DNA of 64,000 nt, taken from assembly GCA_963682175.1 (NCBI GenBank), contig CAVMKL010000055.1, positions 1 through 64,000 of the forward strand. Direction: 5' to 3'. A program made the position numbers and the translations under genes. This DNA comes from Triglochin maritima (lineage: Eukaryota > Streptophyta > Magnoliopsida > Alismatales > Juncaginaceae). The notes under the pieces are model-generated. The model was not told where the DNA came from. It ran no database searches and was given only the letters and a program-made list of their open reading frames with translations. The stretch's first letter is position 1. The number at the start of each line of letters is the position of its first letter. Below are positions 1-8,863 of this stretch, piece after piece.

Positions 1-1660
1 CCCAAGGTTGTTGCCTTCCCGTCCACTTCCGAACGCGTCCGGAAGGGAATGTGGGTTTATCGTGTGGAAAGTTCTTCGGGATGTTGCTCGTGCCCATGCT
101 TGGGTTCTCACGGTTGTTGCCTACCCCATTCGCTTCCAAAACGCGTTTGGAAGTCCATGGGTGTTCCCCGCGGGCAAAGTTTAAGCCGCCACATCTATTG
201 CCCCATGCAACGGCCTGAGTGGACCTTAGGTGAGCCTTAGTCTATATTTGGGCACCCAAGCACATAGTGAGGAGGAGTGGAAGTGTAACTCCTCTTAGAA
301 TGCCCGATTTGGGTGTATCTACATCGAGGCGCGACGAGATGAAGAATGCTGATGATGTGGGGGCGTGGCTGGTAGGGACGTACGTCTTCTTGTGGGAGGC
401 GCGAACCCGAATCCTTGGGCGTTTCGTCTGAAATTTTAGGGGCAGATAGAGGTATAAATTGTCTACGTAAAGCAAGTTGGCACGCCCGATTTGGAGGTCG
501 GATGCTCCAGGCGCAGCCGATTTGGTGTAGGCCTGCAGGGTGGCGACGGAGTGGTCTTTGGCCAGCTCCACGCGTGGCATGTGGCCAGCCCCACACCTAG
601 TTTCTAAGTGGTCTTTAGGTGGCCGAACCACGGTTTATGGAGCTTAGGACCCCACATATCCATCCGAGTTATCTACGAGGCGCACCCTGCTCGGAGTGCT
701 TTGGAGGTCGGACGATGGACACTAGCCTAGTGTGGTCATAGTTGGCATGTTAGCGCCACGATGGGGCCTAGTGTGTGCTCGCGGCAGTGGCCTGTGGCAT
801 TCACTTCCAAAACACGTCACGTTTGGAAGTGAAATCGTACTTGTAGGTGAAATGGGGGTTGGTCGTGGGCAAAGCCCAAGGTGCCTGTGGACGTTGCTCT
901 TCGACGTGCTCGGTTGCCCAAGGTTGTTGCCTTCCCGTCCACTTCCGAACGCGTCCGGAAGGGAATGTGGGTTTCTCGTGTGGAAAGTTCTTCGGGACGT
1001 AGCTCTTGCCCATGCTTGGGTTCTCACGGTTGTTGCCTACCCCATTCGCTTCCAAAACGCGTTTGGAAGTCCATGGGTGTTGCCCGCGGGCAAAGTTTAA
1101 GCTGCCACATCTATTGCCCCATGCAACGGCCTGAGTGGACCTTAGGTGAGCCTTAGTCTATATTTGGGCACCCAAGCACATAGTGAGGAGGAGTGTAAGT
1201 GTAACTCCTCTTAGAACGCCCGATTTAGGTGTATCTACAGCGAGGCGCGACGAGATGAAGAATGGTGATGATGTGGGGGCGTGGCTGGTAGGGACGTACC
1301 TCTTCTTGTGGGAGGCACGACCCCGAATCCTTGGGCGTTTCCTCTGAAATATTGGGGCAGATAGAGTGATCAATTGTCTACGTAACGCAAGTTGGAACGC
1401 CCGATTTGGAGGTTGGATGCTCGAGGCGCAGCCGATTTGGTGTAGGCCTGCAGGGTGGCGACGGAGTGGCCTTTGGCCAGCTCCACGCGTGGCATGTGGC
1501 CAGCCCCACACCTAGTTTCTAAGTGGTCTTTAGGTGGCCCAACCACGGTTTATGGAGCTTAGGACCCCGCATATCCATCCGAGTTATGTACGAGGCGCAC
1601 CCTGCTCGAAGTGCTTTGGAGGTCGGACGATGGACACTAGCCTAGTGTGGTCATAGTTGG
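1..1660 (+). repeat. 911-bp satellite array, left segment
   Basis: Head-to-tail tandem satellite, read in the same orientation throughout the window. Using the string GTTGGCATGT as the monomer start, copies begin at 741 and 1656. The first full monomer is 915 bp because the dyad near 810-830 carries a 4-bp duplication (ACGTCACGT instead of ACGT). The sequence runs off the left window edge. The segment is interrupted at 1661 by a retrotransposon and resumes in the same phase at 10277. Open frames occur on both strands but are not conserved as a gene would be. Confidence 0.95.
1656..1660. repeat. Target-site duplication, left copy (element 1)
   Basis: GTTGG immediately before the TG of the left LTR is repeated at 10277-10281 immediately after the CA of the right LTR. 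Uninterrupted monomers read CATAGTTGGCATG here, so removing the element and one copy of GTTGG restores a normal monomer. Five bp is the usual Ty3-type duplication length. Confidence 0.95.
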
Positions 1661-2409
1661 TGTTGAACGTTTTATTTAAACCGCAAGTGCACGGCCGCGA
1701 TGAAGCCGTGGCAAGTACGGGTCGTCCTCAGGGAGGTGAGTAGTCTCTTGCTTGTACGAAATCAAGTGGCGAAAAAAATGGAGAAGAGAGTTGGTTACGC
1801 TAATCTAGACTTCGCTACACTAAGAAGTATGAATTGCGAACGAAACAAACAAACGATGGAATAACAACTAAACTAAGAACAAAGGAAGAATGCTGGAATA
1901 CAGAAATGGGAAAACCCGTAAGGGGTGGAGTGAGTGCACACATGCAAAGAGGTGGGTGTAGAATACATTCTTTAAGCACATGAAGGTGGTGTTTATCAAG
2001 CATAGGAAGTGTCTAAATGTTATGGCAAAACCTATCAATTTATTCACCAACTTGGTTGATTAACATTTACATATGCAAGTTGTTTATTTCAGAACCTAAA
2101 CAAGCATGAGAGGTGTCTAATCATTTTGGCAAAACTCATCAAGTTATAAATTCTATCCTAAACAAGCAAGCATACATTCATGTTTAATCAACACATCAAA
2201 AATAAAGCATTCATCCCATTCTCTAATGCATGTATGTACATCTACTCCACCCCCCAAAGGGGATGAAACTACTCACTAAACATTACACTAATTATTAAAC
2301 TATGGAAAGAAAGCATATTAAAACTAAGCTAGAATTAAAAGACGATTAAACTAAAACATGCACAAACAATAAAAGAAGCATAAAACAAACAATGAAAGAA
2401 ACACAAAAC

Positions 2410-2415
2410 TTTATT
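2410..2415 (-). promoter_or_regulatory. Candidate poly(A) signal in LTR of element 1
   Basis: AATAAA on the minus strand, about 125 nt downstream of the TATA box, within a motif (TTTTATCAATAAA) closely matched in the element 2 LTR (TTTTAGCAATAAA). The 5' LTR copy is at 9613-9618. The role is inferred from motif, position and cross-family conservation. Confidence 0.5.
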
Positions 2416-2538
2416 GATAAAATGACTCACATTAAAAGTAGCATCCTCCTACTTTAGTGTGTGCTTCAAGGCCTCACTTTTAGTAGGAAGAATAGTCACT
2501 TAAAATATGGAGTCCTTACAATAGGAGGTGAAGAGTTC

Positions 2539-2546
2539 TATTTATA
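2539..2546 (-). promoter_or_regulatory. TATA box of element 1 LTR (3' LTR copy)
   Basis: TATAAATA on the minus strand, preceded by GGC as in element 2. The functional 5' LTR copy is at 9742-9749. Transcription would start roughly 30 nt lower in coordinate, placing the candidate AATAAA inside R. Confidence 0.7.
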
Positions 2547-2666
2547 GCCATGGAAAAAGCTAATCCGGGACAATCCCCCGATGTGGGACTAAACAGATAC
2601 CACAAATAGCCTAAACTTCCTCTAATACATGTGTTGGAGAAATTTGAGCGCATTTGGGCCAAAAGT

Positions 2667-2705
2667 GACCGCCAATTAGCGGTCTTGGACCGCTAATTAG
2701 CGGTC
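2667..2705. promoter_or_regulatory. Paired 18-bp palindromes in U3, 21 bp apart (3' LTR)
   Basis: Two dyads: 2667-2684 (arms GACCGC and GCGGTC) and 2688-2705 (GACCGCTAATTAGCGGTC, a perfect 18-bp palindrome). Starts and centres are exactly 21 bp apart. They lie about 120-160 bp upstream of the TATA box. The 5' LTR copy is at 9870-9908. A diverged copy of the pair with the same 21-bp spacing lies in the leader at 8668-8706. Function unknown: a protein-binding dyad or an RNA element are both possible. Confidence 0.8.
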
Positions 2706-3074
2706 TACAGTGTCCGGATCGCTCTGGAATTTCTTGTGGGCTTTTCTGGAAGGCTTTGTTGGTATTTGATGCATCTATTTTGCATGTTGGAGCTCCGACC
2801 CGAATAGAATTGCCAAAATACTCCCCATGATGGTGAGGAGTATTCTGTTTTGCTCTTAGGTCCTTCGGTCTTGCATTCAGGTCCTTCTTCCTTGCATCTT
2901 GGTCCACAGATCTCACAATTCAGTCCTTTTTCCCAGCTTTTGGGTCCTTTTATGCTTTATCTCTTCAAACCTATTTATTCCTGAAAACTAAACATAAAAC
3001 TCGTAACATAGCATTATTTAGGTGAAAGATAATGGATATAAGATACAAATATGAGCATGAAATGATGTCAATCA

Positions 3075-3090
3075 AATACCCCCACACCTA
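3075..3090 (-). promoter_or_regulatory. Polypurine tract of element 1
   Basis: Minus strand TAGGTGTGGGGGTATT abuts the 3' LTR at 3074 and is identical to the tract in element 2. By family analogy it primes plus-strand DNA synthesis. Confidence 0.88.
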
Positions 3091-3092
3091 AC

Positions 3093-3113
3093 TTTTGCTA
3101 GGCCCGAGCAAAA
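3093..3113 (-). other. Hairpin beside the PPT, element 1
   Basis: Perfect 7-bp inverted repeat: TTTTGCT at 3093-3099 and AGCAAAA at 3107-3113 around a 7-nt loop. Element 2 has the same hairpin at the same distance from its PPT, with a 9-bp stem and a 3-nt loop. Confidence 0.75.
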
Positions 3114-3144
3114 CAAAGAAAGAGAAAAGCATGCGAAAAACAAG

Positions 3145-3274
3145 AAATCCTAACTCACTTTCGTAGGAATCACGGTTGCACTTAGCACGTGCAACAAGCC
3201 GTTAAACCTCCCTGTCACCAAGGAGGAGGAGTGTTGTCTCCTGAGGGTTTTCAGCGGATATACCCACAAAATCC
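3145..3274 (-). other. 130-bp conserved noncoding block, element 1
   Basis: Aligns without gaps to 54131-54260 in element 2 with seven differences by eye, about 95% identity, although the two gag-protease proteins are much more diverged. It contains a perfect 7-bp hairpin (GTTGCAC at 3175-3181, GTGCAAC at 3189-3195), whose stem is unchanged in element 2 while a loop base differs. A second 5-bp stem (AGGAG at 3224-3228, CTCCT at 3238-3242) follows. No long shared reading frame was found. A cis-acting RNA signal such as packaging, dimerisation or strand transfer is an inference. Confidence 0.85.
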
Positions 3275-4649
3275 GAACAAGATGCATTAATCAATCTAGC
3301 TACACGACTCATTGGACTTATTTTGTCGATCATGGGATGCGGTAATACTACGGGTCGACTCTATATATGTAATCGGTCCACACACCTAGACTAATGAGTT
3401 ATTCGTGAGAGTTAACTAAGGAATTAAGTGAAAGACATGGGCAACCTTAACTTCTGAATGTGATACAACGTGTAAAGTCCATTTTGGTTCTTATTTGACT
3501 CTTTTTTTTCTTCTTTTTTTCTTTTTTTTCTTTTTTTCTTTTTCTTTGGAGCATTTATTGGTTGGTGTTTGATTCTCCCAGGGTCAGGTTTCGTGCATCA
3601 TTGCCTATGAGGACTTACACTATCACATACACCTTCCCCCAAATCTCCACATAGGGCGATCCCTACCACCCGTGTAACGGGAGTTTGGTCGGTGCATCCC
3701 AAGTCAGATGACTCGAAAGCACCAGGCACAAAGTCCCCCCAGACCTACTTTCCCGAGTGATAGGAGCCGTGCGAGAAGAGAGAACACCACTTATTTATTT
3801 ATCTACATGGGAACCAAAACCCCTACACTTAAGTTTCACAAAAAGAGATTAAGGGCCCTTGACTACGACAAACTTCATTATACTAACAGACACGAATTAT
3901 TTGACTCACTAGGTTCAGGGTGGACTTCTTTAAATGTTTGAGTGCTGAAACCCTATGATTACACGCCCCCCGAGGGAAAACCGGGGTGCATCCTAATGAC
4001 TCGATAAGACCTAAAGACAGTAAACTAGAAATCCTAATGCATCAAGTTCAAGACAATTTTGGGAGCTTTCTTTTTACTTTGCCTCTCAACGGTTTTGCAC
4101 ATGCTAAACACACGCAAAACCTACAAAAACATTTTCTTTCGCAAACACATGAAGATTTTGAAAGAAATGTGAAAATTTTAAAGCTCTAGGCAAGCAAAAG
4201 AAGACAAGTCACCCAAGGATCATGGCAAGCAGATATATCAATGTTAAATGCGGCACACTAACATGACCCTAACAATGCACACAAAAGAAAACAAAAAATC
4301 AAAAGAAAAGACTCGACTATGTACACACGTAAAACACCCCCCCACACCTACTTCATGCATTGTCCTCAATGAATGTGAAAAAGATACTACATGGATACAT
4401 GCATGAAAAAGGAAAGATCTCACCAACATGAAGTACAAAGGGACGTTCAGGGTCATGTTGATGGACACAAACCCAAATTCCCTCAAAACCTGAAGAAGGG
4501 ACATAAATACGTGAAGAGATTGGGCCCAAGTAAACAAGGGTTGGGGCCCACAACAATCGATGCTCACTGAAGGAGTCTTTTATTACACACTTTTTTTTTT
4601 GTTTTTACAAGATATATACATCAACCAAAATATTCTCATAATCATTTGG
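3275..4649. other. 3' noncoding region of element 1
   Basis: About 1.4 kb between the conserved block and the end of the last frame, without a credible gene. It holds a 48-bp pyrimidine run on the plus strand (3500-3547, a purine tract in the transcript), a short stretch alignable to element 2 (GAGTTTGGTCG near 3681 and 54593), and a second PPT-like tract with hairpin at 4337-4371. Open frames of 67-107 codons here show no recognisable domain and no counterpart in element 2. Confidence 0.8.
4337..4371 (-). other. Internal second PPT-like tract with hairpin, element 1
   Basis: Plus-strand CCCCCCCACACCTA at 4337-4350 repeats the core of the true PPT 1.26 kb away. CATGCATTGTCCTCAATG (4354-4371), containing a CATTG/CAATG stem with a TCCT loop, is present base for base in element 2 at 55091-55108. 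The order tract then hairpin matches the arrangement at the true PPT. A role as an extra plus-strand primer is inferred. Confidence 0.65.
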
Positions 4650-5165
4650 TCAAGGAACATCAAATGAGAACATCAAGTCATGAGGACCAGAGACTTGCCG
4701 AGATGGGCAAACTCCACTGGTACTCTGAGGTGTCATGAGGGGTGAAAGGTCAAAGCTGAAAGGCTCGAACCCCTCATGATATTGGTTGGGTGTGGGCAAC
4801 AAAGAATGAAGTTGTGTTGCCTCGCTAGGGTTTAATTGCTCATCGAAGAAAACCCTCCAACCAATAGGCGGGTGCATCGGAATGAGTTCCTTAAGCTCAT
4901 TCGATGGATGCAGCAGACCTGCATCACTAAGAATGGGGCTTCTCCCCAAGTCATCCAACAAGGACCTCCCACCATCATTTAGATCATCAAGCATAAGCTC
5001 GGTCAAAGGTGGGTCCTTGTTGGAGGAAATATGAAGCTCAAATGGCTCAATGGCCATGGGACATGAGGTAGAGACACCTTCTGGTATAGGCATATGGTGA
5101 GGTGTCTCACTCTCACTAGTACTCTCAACTGAATCATGCAACGAACACTCCCTTTGAACATTCAT
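4650..5165 (-). CDS. 171-codon frame directly after gag-protease, unknown function
   Basis: Open frame of 171 codons whose ATG (5163-5165) follows the gag-protease TAA (5169-5171) with a single codon between. It lies in the same reading frame, so stop read-through would append it to the protease. The predicted protein is acidic and rich in Ser, Pro and Leu, with clusters such as LMLDDLNDGG and LLDDLG. I see no zinc finger, membrane segment, signal peptide or polymerase motif. Element 2 has no equivalent after its own stop, so this is not shared between the families. It could be a decayed C-terminal extension of gag-pro, captured sequence, or a chance frame. Translation is unsupported by anything but the frame. 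Confidence 0.4.
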   Translation of the reverse strand: MNVQRECSLHDSVESTSESETPHHMPIPEGVSTSCPMAIEPFELHISSNKDPPLTELMLDDLNDGGRSLLDDLGRSPILSDAGLLHPSNELKELIPMHPPIGWRVFFDEQLNPSEATQLHSLLPTPNQYHEGFEPFSFDLSPLMTPQSTSGVCPSRQVSGPHDLMFSFDVP

Positions 5166-5168
5166 GTT

Positions 5169-7784
5169 TTAGGCCAGCTCACTATGTTGCATTGCAAAGA
5201 CAGGCAATGAGTCTTCGCTGAGCCAACAAACATTCTCAACAGGTTGCATTGGTGTTAGAGGTGTTCGTTGATTTTGTGGTGCTTTCTCCAATTGGCGGAT
5301 GAGATTGAGATTTAAAGGTTCATCCATGGGTTCCTGTTGCCTACCAGAGTTGAACACATGAAACTCGGCACTCATGTTACCGAATGAGAGCTTCATGAGA
5401 CCATTTCTACAATTAATCAAGGCATTGGAGGTTGCCAGAAATGGTCTACCCAAAATCAAAGGTATTTGAGAGTGGGTGTTCGCAACAGGATTGGTATTGA
5501 GGACAACAAAATCGACTGGAAATATAAAATCTCCAACTTTGATAAGCACGTCCTCGATAATCCCCATGGGAATACGAATGGATCTATCCGCTAATTGGAG
5601 GGTGATCTTAGTTGGTTTCAATTCTCCCAAGTTCAATTGTTGATAAACAGAGAATGGGAGGAGGTTGACCGCTGATCCTAAATCAAGCAAAACATTGCTC
5701 AGTCTAGTGTCCCCTATTGTACACTGAATAGTAGGACACCCAGGGTCCTTGTATTTTGTGTAGGTAGGATTGGATAAAAGTGAGCTGATATTTGCAGCCA
5801 AGAATGCTTTCAGAGGAACATTGGTCTTCCTCTTGGTTGTGCAGAGATCCTTCAACACTTTGGCATATTGAGGTATTTGTTGGATGACATCCAACAAGGG
5901 GATGTTAACCTTCACTTGCTTAAATACCTCTAATATCTTGTCCATGTTGTCACTCTGCTTTTTGTTTAACCTACTTGGATAAGGAGCTTTTGGCAGGTAG
6001 GTTTTCTGCTGTGCCTGAGAAGAAAGCTTTGGTGTATTACCCTCACCCTCAGCTTCTTCTTCACCACCATTCCCACTGAGGGGCTGCATAGATGGTGGTG
6101 GGTGTGGCAAGGAAATGTGTTTGTCAACCTGTTTTCCATTCCTTAAGGTCACAATGGAATTGACATGGTGAACATGTTCCTCCACATGGTTCACTTGCCT
6201 CCCCCGAGGTACCACATTCTCATTTTGCATTTGTTGTTGTTGGTACATGCGGGGGTTAGCCTCAGGCTGGCTAGGAAAAGACCCTCTCTCTCTCTCATGT
6301 ACAGACTGAGCCAATTGGCCCATCTGAAGCTCTAGAGATTTCATGGTCTGCTGATTTGAAGTGAGAACTTGACTCGTGGTTGACATAAAATTTTTCATTG
6401 AGTTTTCAAGTCCACGAGTCAAGGTTTCAAGCGAATTGAATCGGATTTCCATATTATTGGAATTTGGGAAACCCGATGGATTGGTGGTTTGCGCTTGGGG
6501 TGGCTGATAGGAATGTGCATGCATGGGAGGTTGGTGTGATTGGTAAGGTGGTCTAGAGGAGTTTGAAGGACCACCCGGGGCATTATTTTGGTTCCATGAA
6601 AAATTGGGGTGGTTCCTCCATCCAGGGTTATAAGATGATGAGTATGGGTCATTCCTAGCTCTGTCATAGATGGCGTTGACACGCTCCATCTCAGGAGGAA
6701 TGGACTCACACTCGCTCTCTACATGACCTATCCTACCACATAAATGACAAGGAACTGGACCAGATGTGGACATGTGAGGTGCGCTTTGTCGGTTTTGGAG
6801 CTCAATCGAATCCATACGGCGCATTAAGGCCGCCATGCGGGCCTCGGTGGCCGTAGTGGTATCGATAGCAAATGCGGCACCCGATCTAGTCGAGTTTGCA
6901 TTCGCGATCCTCGCTCCTATACTAGATGATGCAGGTGGTTCCCTCACACTCTCCCACTGCATGGTTTTCTCAGCGAGGTCTTCTAGGAAGGCCCATGCCT
7001 CCCTTTCATCCTTTCCCAAGAACTATCCTTGACACATGGACTCAAGGAGCGTTCTGGACGGGATGTGAAGACCCTCATACACAATCTGACAAAGACGCCA
7101 CAACTCAATGCCATGGTGAGGGCACGAGGATAGTAGTTCTTTGAACCTCTCAAGATATGCATGAAATGGTTCGGTCTCATGTTGATAGAACGAATTGATT
7201 TCGTTCCTCAATTTTTGAGTCCGATGATTAGGAAAGTACTTCTTGAGGAATGCAGATTGAAACTCATCCCAAGTCCTAAAGGAATTCGCCTGGTTGCTAT
7301 ACAACCACTTCTTGGCGTCATCCTTTAGTGCAAAAGGAACGAGCCTAAGATGGATGGAGTCTGTGCTAAGTTGTTGCAGCTTGAACATAGCACAGACCTC
7401 CTCAAATTCCCTGAGAAAGATATAGGGGTCACCTTTCCCAGTGAAATGAGGGAGCATGGAAATGAATTGAGGCTTAACCTCAAAATGGTTCCCATTAGCC
7501 TCTGGTAATACGATGCATGAGGGTAGAGCTGTACGGCTCGGGTAGCATCGATCACGTAGAGGTATGGGAACGACAACTGGAAGCACTGGTCGAACAGGTG
7601 GGTCCAGCAACTGCTCCTCCTCACGGAAATTAGCAGCCATTGAACCCGGACTGCGTGTGACACGAGAGGAGGAAGGTGTCGAGAAATCGATGACCGAAGC
7701 TGGATTGACAACGCTCCTCGTCAAACGACCACTCTCGTCTCGTGTCCACGAAAGCATGCACAAAGGTGCACACACACAAAACAA
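5169..7784 (-). pseudogene. gag-pro: gag-protease of element 1, interrupted by an in-frame TAG
   Basis: About 871 codons from ATG at 7782-7784 to TAA at 5169-5171, broken once by TAG at 7023-7025. The 253 codons before the stop carry the retrotransposon gag capsid-like domain, with motifs FLREFEE, DAKKWLY, FLKKYFPNH and YLERFK. After the stop the frame stays open for 617 codons. Residues counted from the TTG at 7017-7019: CCHC knuckle at 91-104 (C-x2-C-x4-H-x4-C), a Gln/Pro-rich linker, then an aspartic-protease-like domain with DLGSA at 446-450 and ILGRPFLAT at 522-530. The catalytic triplet is DLG rather than DTG or DSG. Element 2 has Asn where this TAG lies, so a nonsense mutation is the simplest reading. 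The bases after the TAG (TTC TTG) do not resemble known plant read-through contexts. An intact product would form virus-like particles and process gag. As it stands the capsid part would be made without the nucleocapsid and protease parts. Confidence 0.88.
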
Positions 7785-8839
7785 AACCTTTTTTTTCTTT
7801 TTTTTTCTAACAAAGAATGTGCGTAGAGGAGAAGACGGGAGAACACAGGAGAGAAAGAATGACTCAGGAGAGAAGGGAAGAAGTCCTTATGCTACGGCGG
7901 ATGGGTACAGGTAGAAGCACACAAGCAAACAAGGCTCAAGCAATCCTAAGGTCGCTATAGGTCCTTACAGCTAGACGACGCCTAACTGCGAGGTCACACG
8001 GCCTCAACACGCCTCACCTCCCTACAACGAGGACCACAAAGCCCAGCAAGTGAGCCAAGATCCGGGGATCTCGTCTCTCCTACTATCGACAAAGTGGGCA
8101 ACGCCGATCAGGTCATGACGGTCGGGACCGGATCACTCTCCTAATGCGTCTGAATTCCTTAAGGCCAATGTCTACTTGATTTTAAAATTAGGCTCTTGAT
8201 TAGTGTGGCTTTTGGGGCGAAGGAAATGATGATGAAATCCCCCACCTTATCTTTTATGGGACAGCCCCTCCTTAGTAGCGTTTTGGAGTCCTAAATCTAG
8301 CAATCAACTCTCCAAACAACGCTCAACTCACACTTGTTGCAATGCACTTCCTACTAACTAATGCATGTTCATACGAAATGCATGAATGAGAGTAGAAGGT
8401 GCGTACCTCACGCCAGCTCTCAGCAACGGAAAATAAAGCTAATATAAAAGACAATCTAAATGCCTAAGTGACATACATGATGCATGGCCTAAACAAAAAG
8501 AATGCCTAATCTTTTGCTTTGAGTTTTAGGGTCCAAGTTGCTTAAGGGAGGTTTGATTATTGATCTGGGAACAAACTATAAGTCAAAACATGCCAAATTA
8601 AGTCCCAGACCACTATATCATATAAAGAAATACTCCAAAGAAATTTCGAGGTGAAATGAAACAACCAGACCGCCAGTTGGCGGTTGTAGACCGCTGATTG
8701 GCCGTCTTCTTCTCTCAAACCGCCTCCAAACTTCACCAGATGCTTCTCGTTCTCAATGTGAGTCTCCTGAAACAAAGAAAACTACAAGACAAAAATTAAA
8801 TCCACTCGAATCGTCCAAACAAGAGTCTGGACTGGCACC
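7785..8839 (-). other. 5' leader of element 1
   Basis: Untranslated leader between PBS and gag, about 1.05 kb. A T-rich run lies just upstream of the gag ATG (7788-7809 on the plus strand). The stretch 8155-8310 aligns in patches with 58252-58410 of element 2 (shared GGCCAATGTCTA, GATGAAATCCCC, CTAAATCTAGCA), suggesting selected cis-acting RNA. The paired palindromes at 8668-8706 lie here. No gene is seen on either strand. Confidence 0.75.
8668..8706. promoter_or_regulatory. Paired quasi-palindromes in leader, 21 bp apart
   Basis: 8668-8685 (arms ACCGCC and GGCGGT) and 8689-8706 (GACCGCTGATTGGCCGTC) are diverged copies of the U3 pair at 2667-2705, with the same order and the same 21-bp offset. 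They lie 130-190 nt inside the PBS. Keeping the spacing while the sequence drifts suggests the geometry matters; this is inference. Confidence 0.75.
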
Positions 8840-8857
8840 TCCCCGGCAACGGCGCCA
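8840..8857 (-). promoter_or_regulatory. Primer-binding site, tRNA-Asp (element 1)
   Basis: The plus strand reads TCCCCGGCAACGGCGCCA, the 3' end of plant tRNA-Asp including the final CCA, so the minus-strand RNA is complementary over 18 nt. It lies six bases inside the 5' LTR end at 8864. The tRNA-Asp assignment rests on recall of the plant tRNA sequence. Confidence 0.9.
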
Positions 8858-8863
8858 AAAACT

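Larger units (their letters stand above)
1661..3074 (-). repeat. Element 1 3' LTR
   Basis: 1,414-bp direct repeat of 8864-10276, with plus-strand ends TGTTGAACG and GTCAATCA. In the minus orientation U3 begins at 3074 and U5 ends at 1661. It contains a TATA box, a likely poly(A) signal, paired palindromes upstream of the TATA box, and a U5-end box (CCGCAAGTGCACGG followed by GTGGCAAGTACGGGTCG) shared with the element 2 LTRs. Confidence 0.96.

Noticed and set aside
1815..2050. 60-62-codon frames in the element 1 LTRs (repeated at 9018-9253), and similar frames in the element 2 LTRs
   Set aside because: They are duplicated only because the LTR is duplicated, lie in AT-rich untranslated sequence and show no domain.
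3500..3547. Pyrimidine run as an additional PPT
   Set aside because: A/G-rich low-complexity microsatellite without the GTGTGGGGG core and not conserved in element 2.
3708..4189. Plus-strand frames of 77 and 67 codons
   Set aside because: Antisense to the element, no domain, and the alignable part of element 2 does not keep the frame.
4244..4567. 107-codon minus-strand frame in the 3' region of element 1
   Set aside because: Overlaps the PPT-like tract and hairpin, is hydrophobic low-complexity translation of AT-rich sequence, and has no equivalent in element 2.
7023..7025. Programmed amber read-through in gag
   Set aside because: Following bases do not match known read-through contexts and element 2 has a sense codon; kept only as a low-interest finding.
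8668..8706. MITE or small inverted-repeat transposon at the dyads
   Set aside because: Dyads are only 18-20 bp, have no flanking target duplication, and recur at fixed pitch in both U3 and leader.
8840..8857. tRNA-Asp gene fragment
   Set aside because: Only the 18-nt 3' end is present, placed six bases inside the LTR in both elements, which is a primer-binding site rather than a gene.
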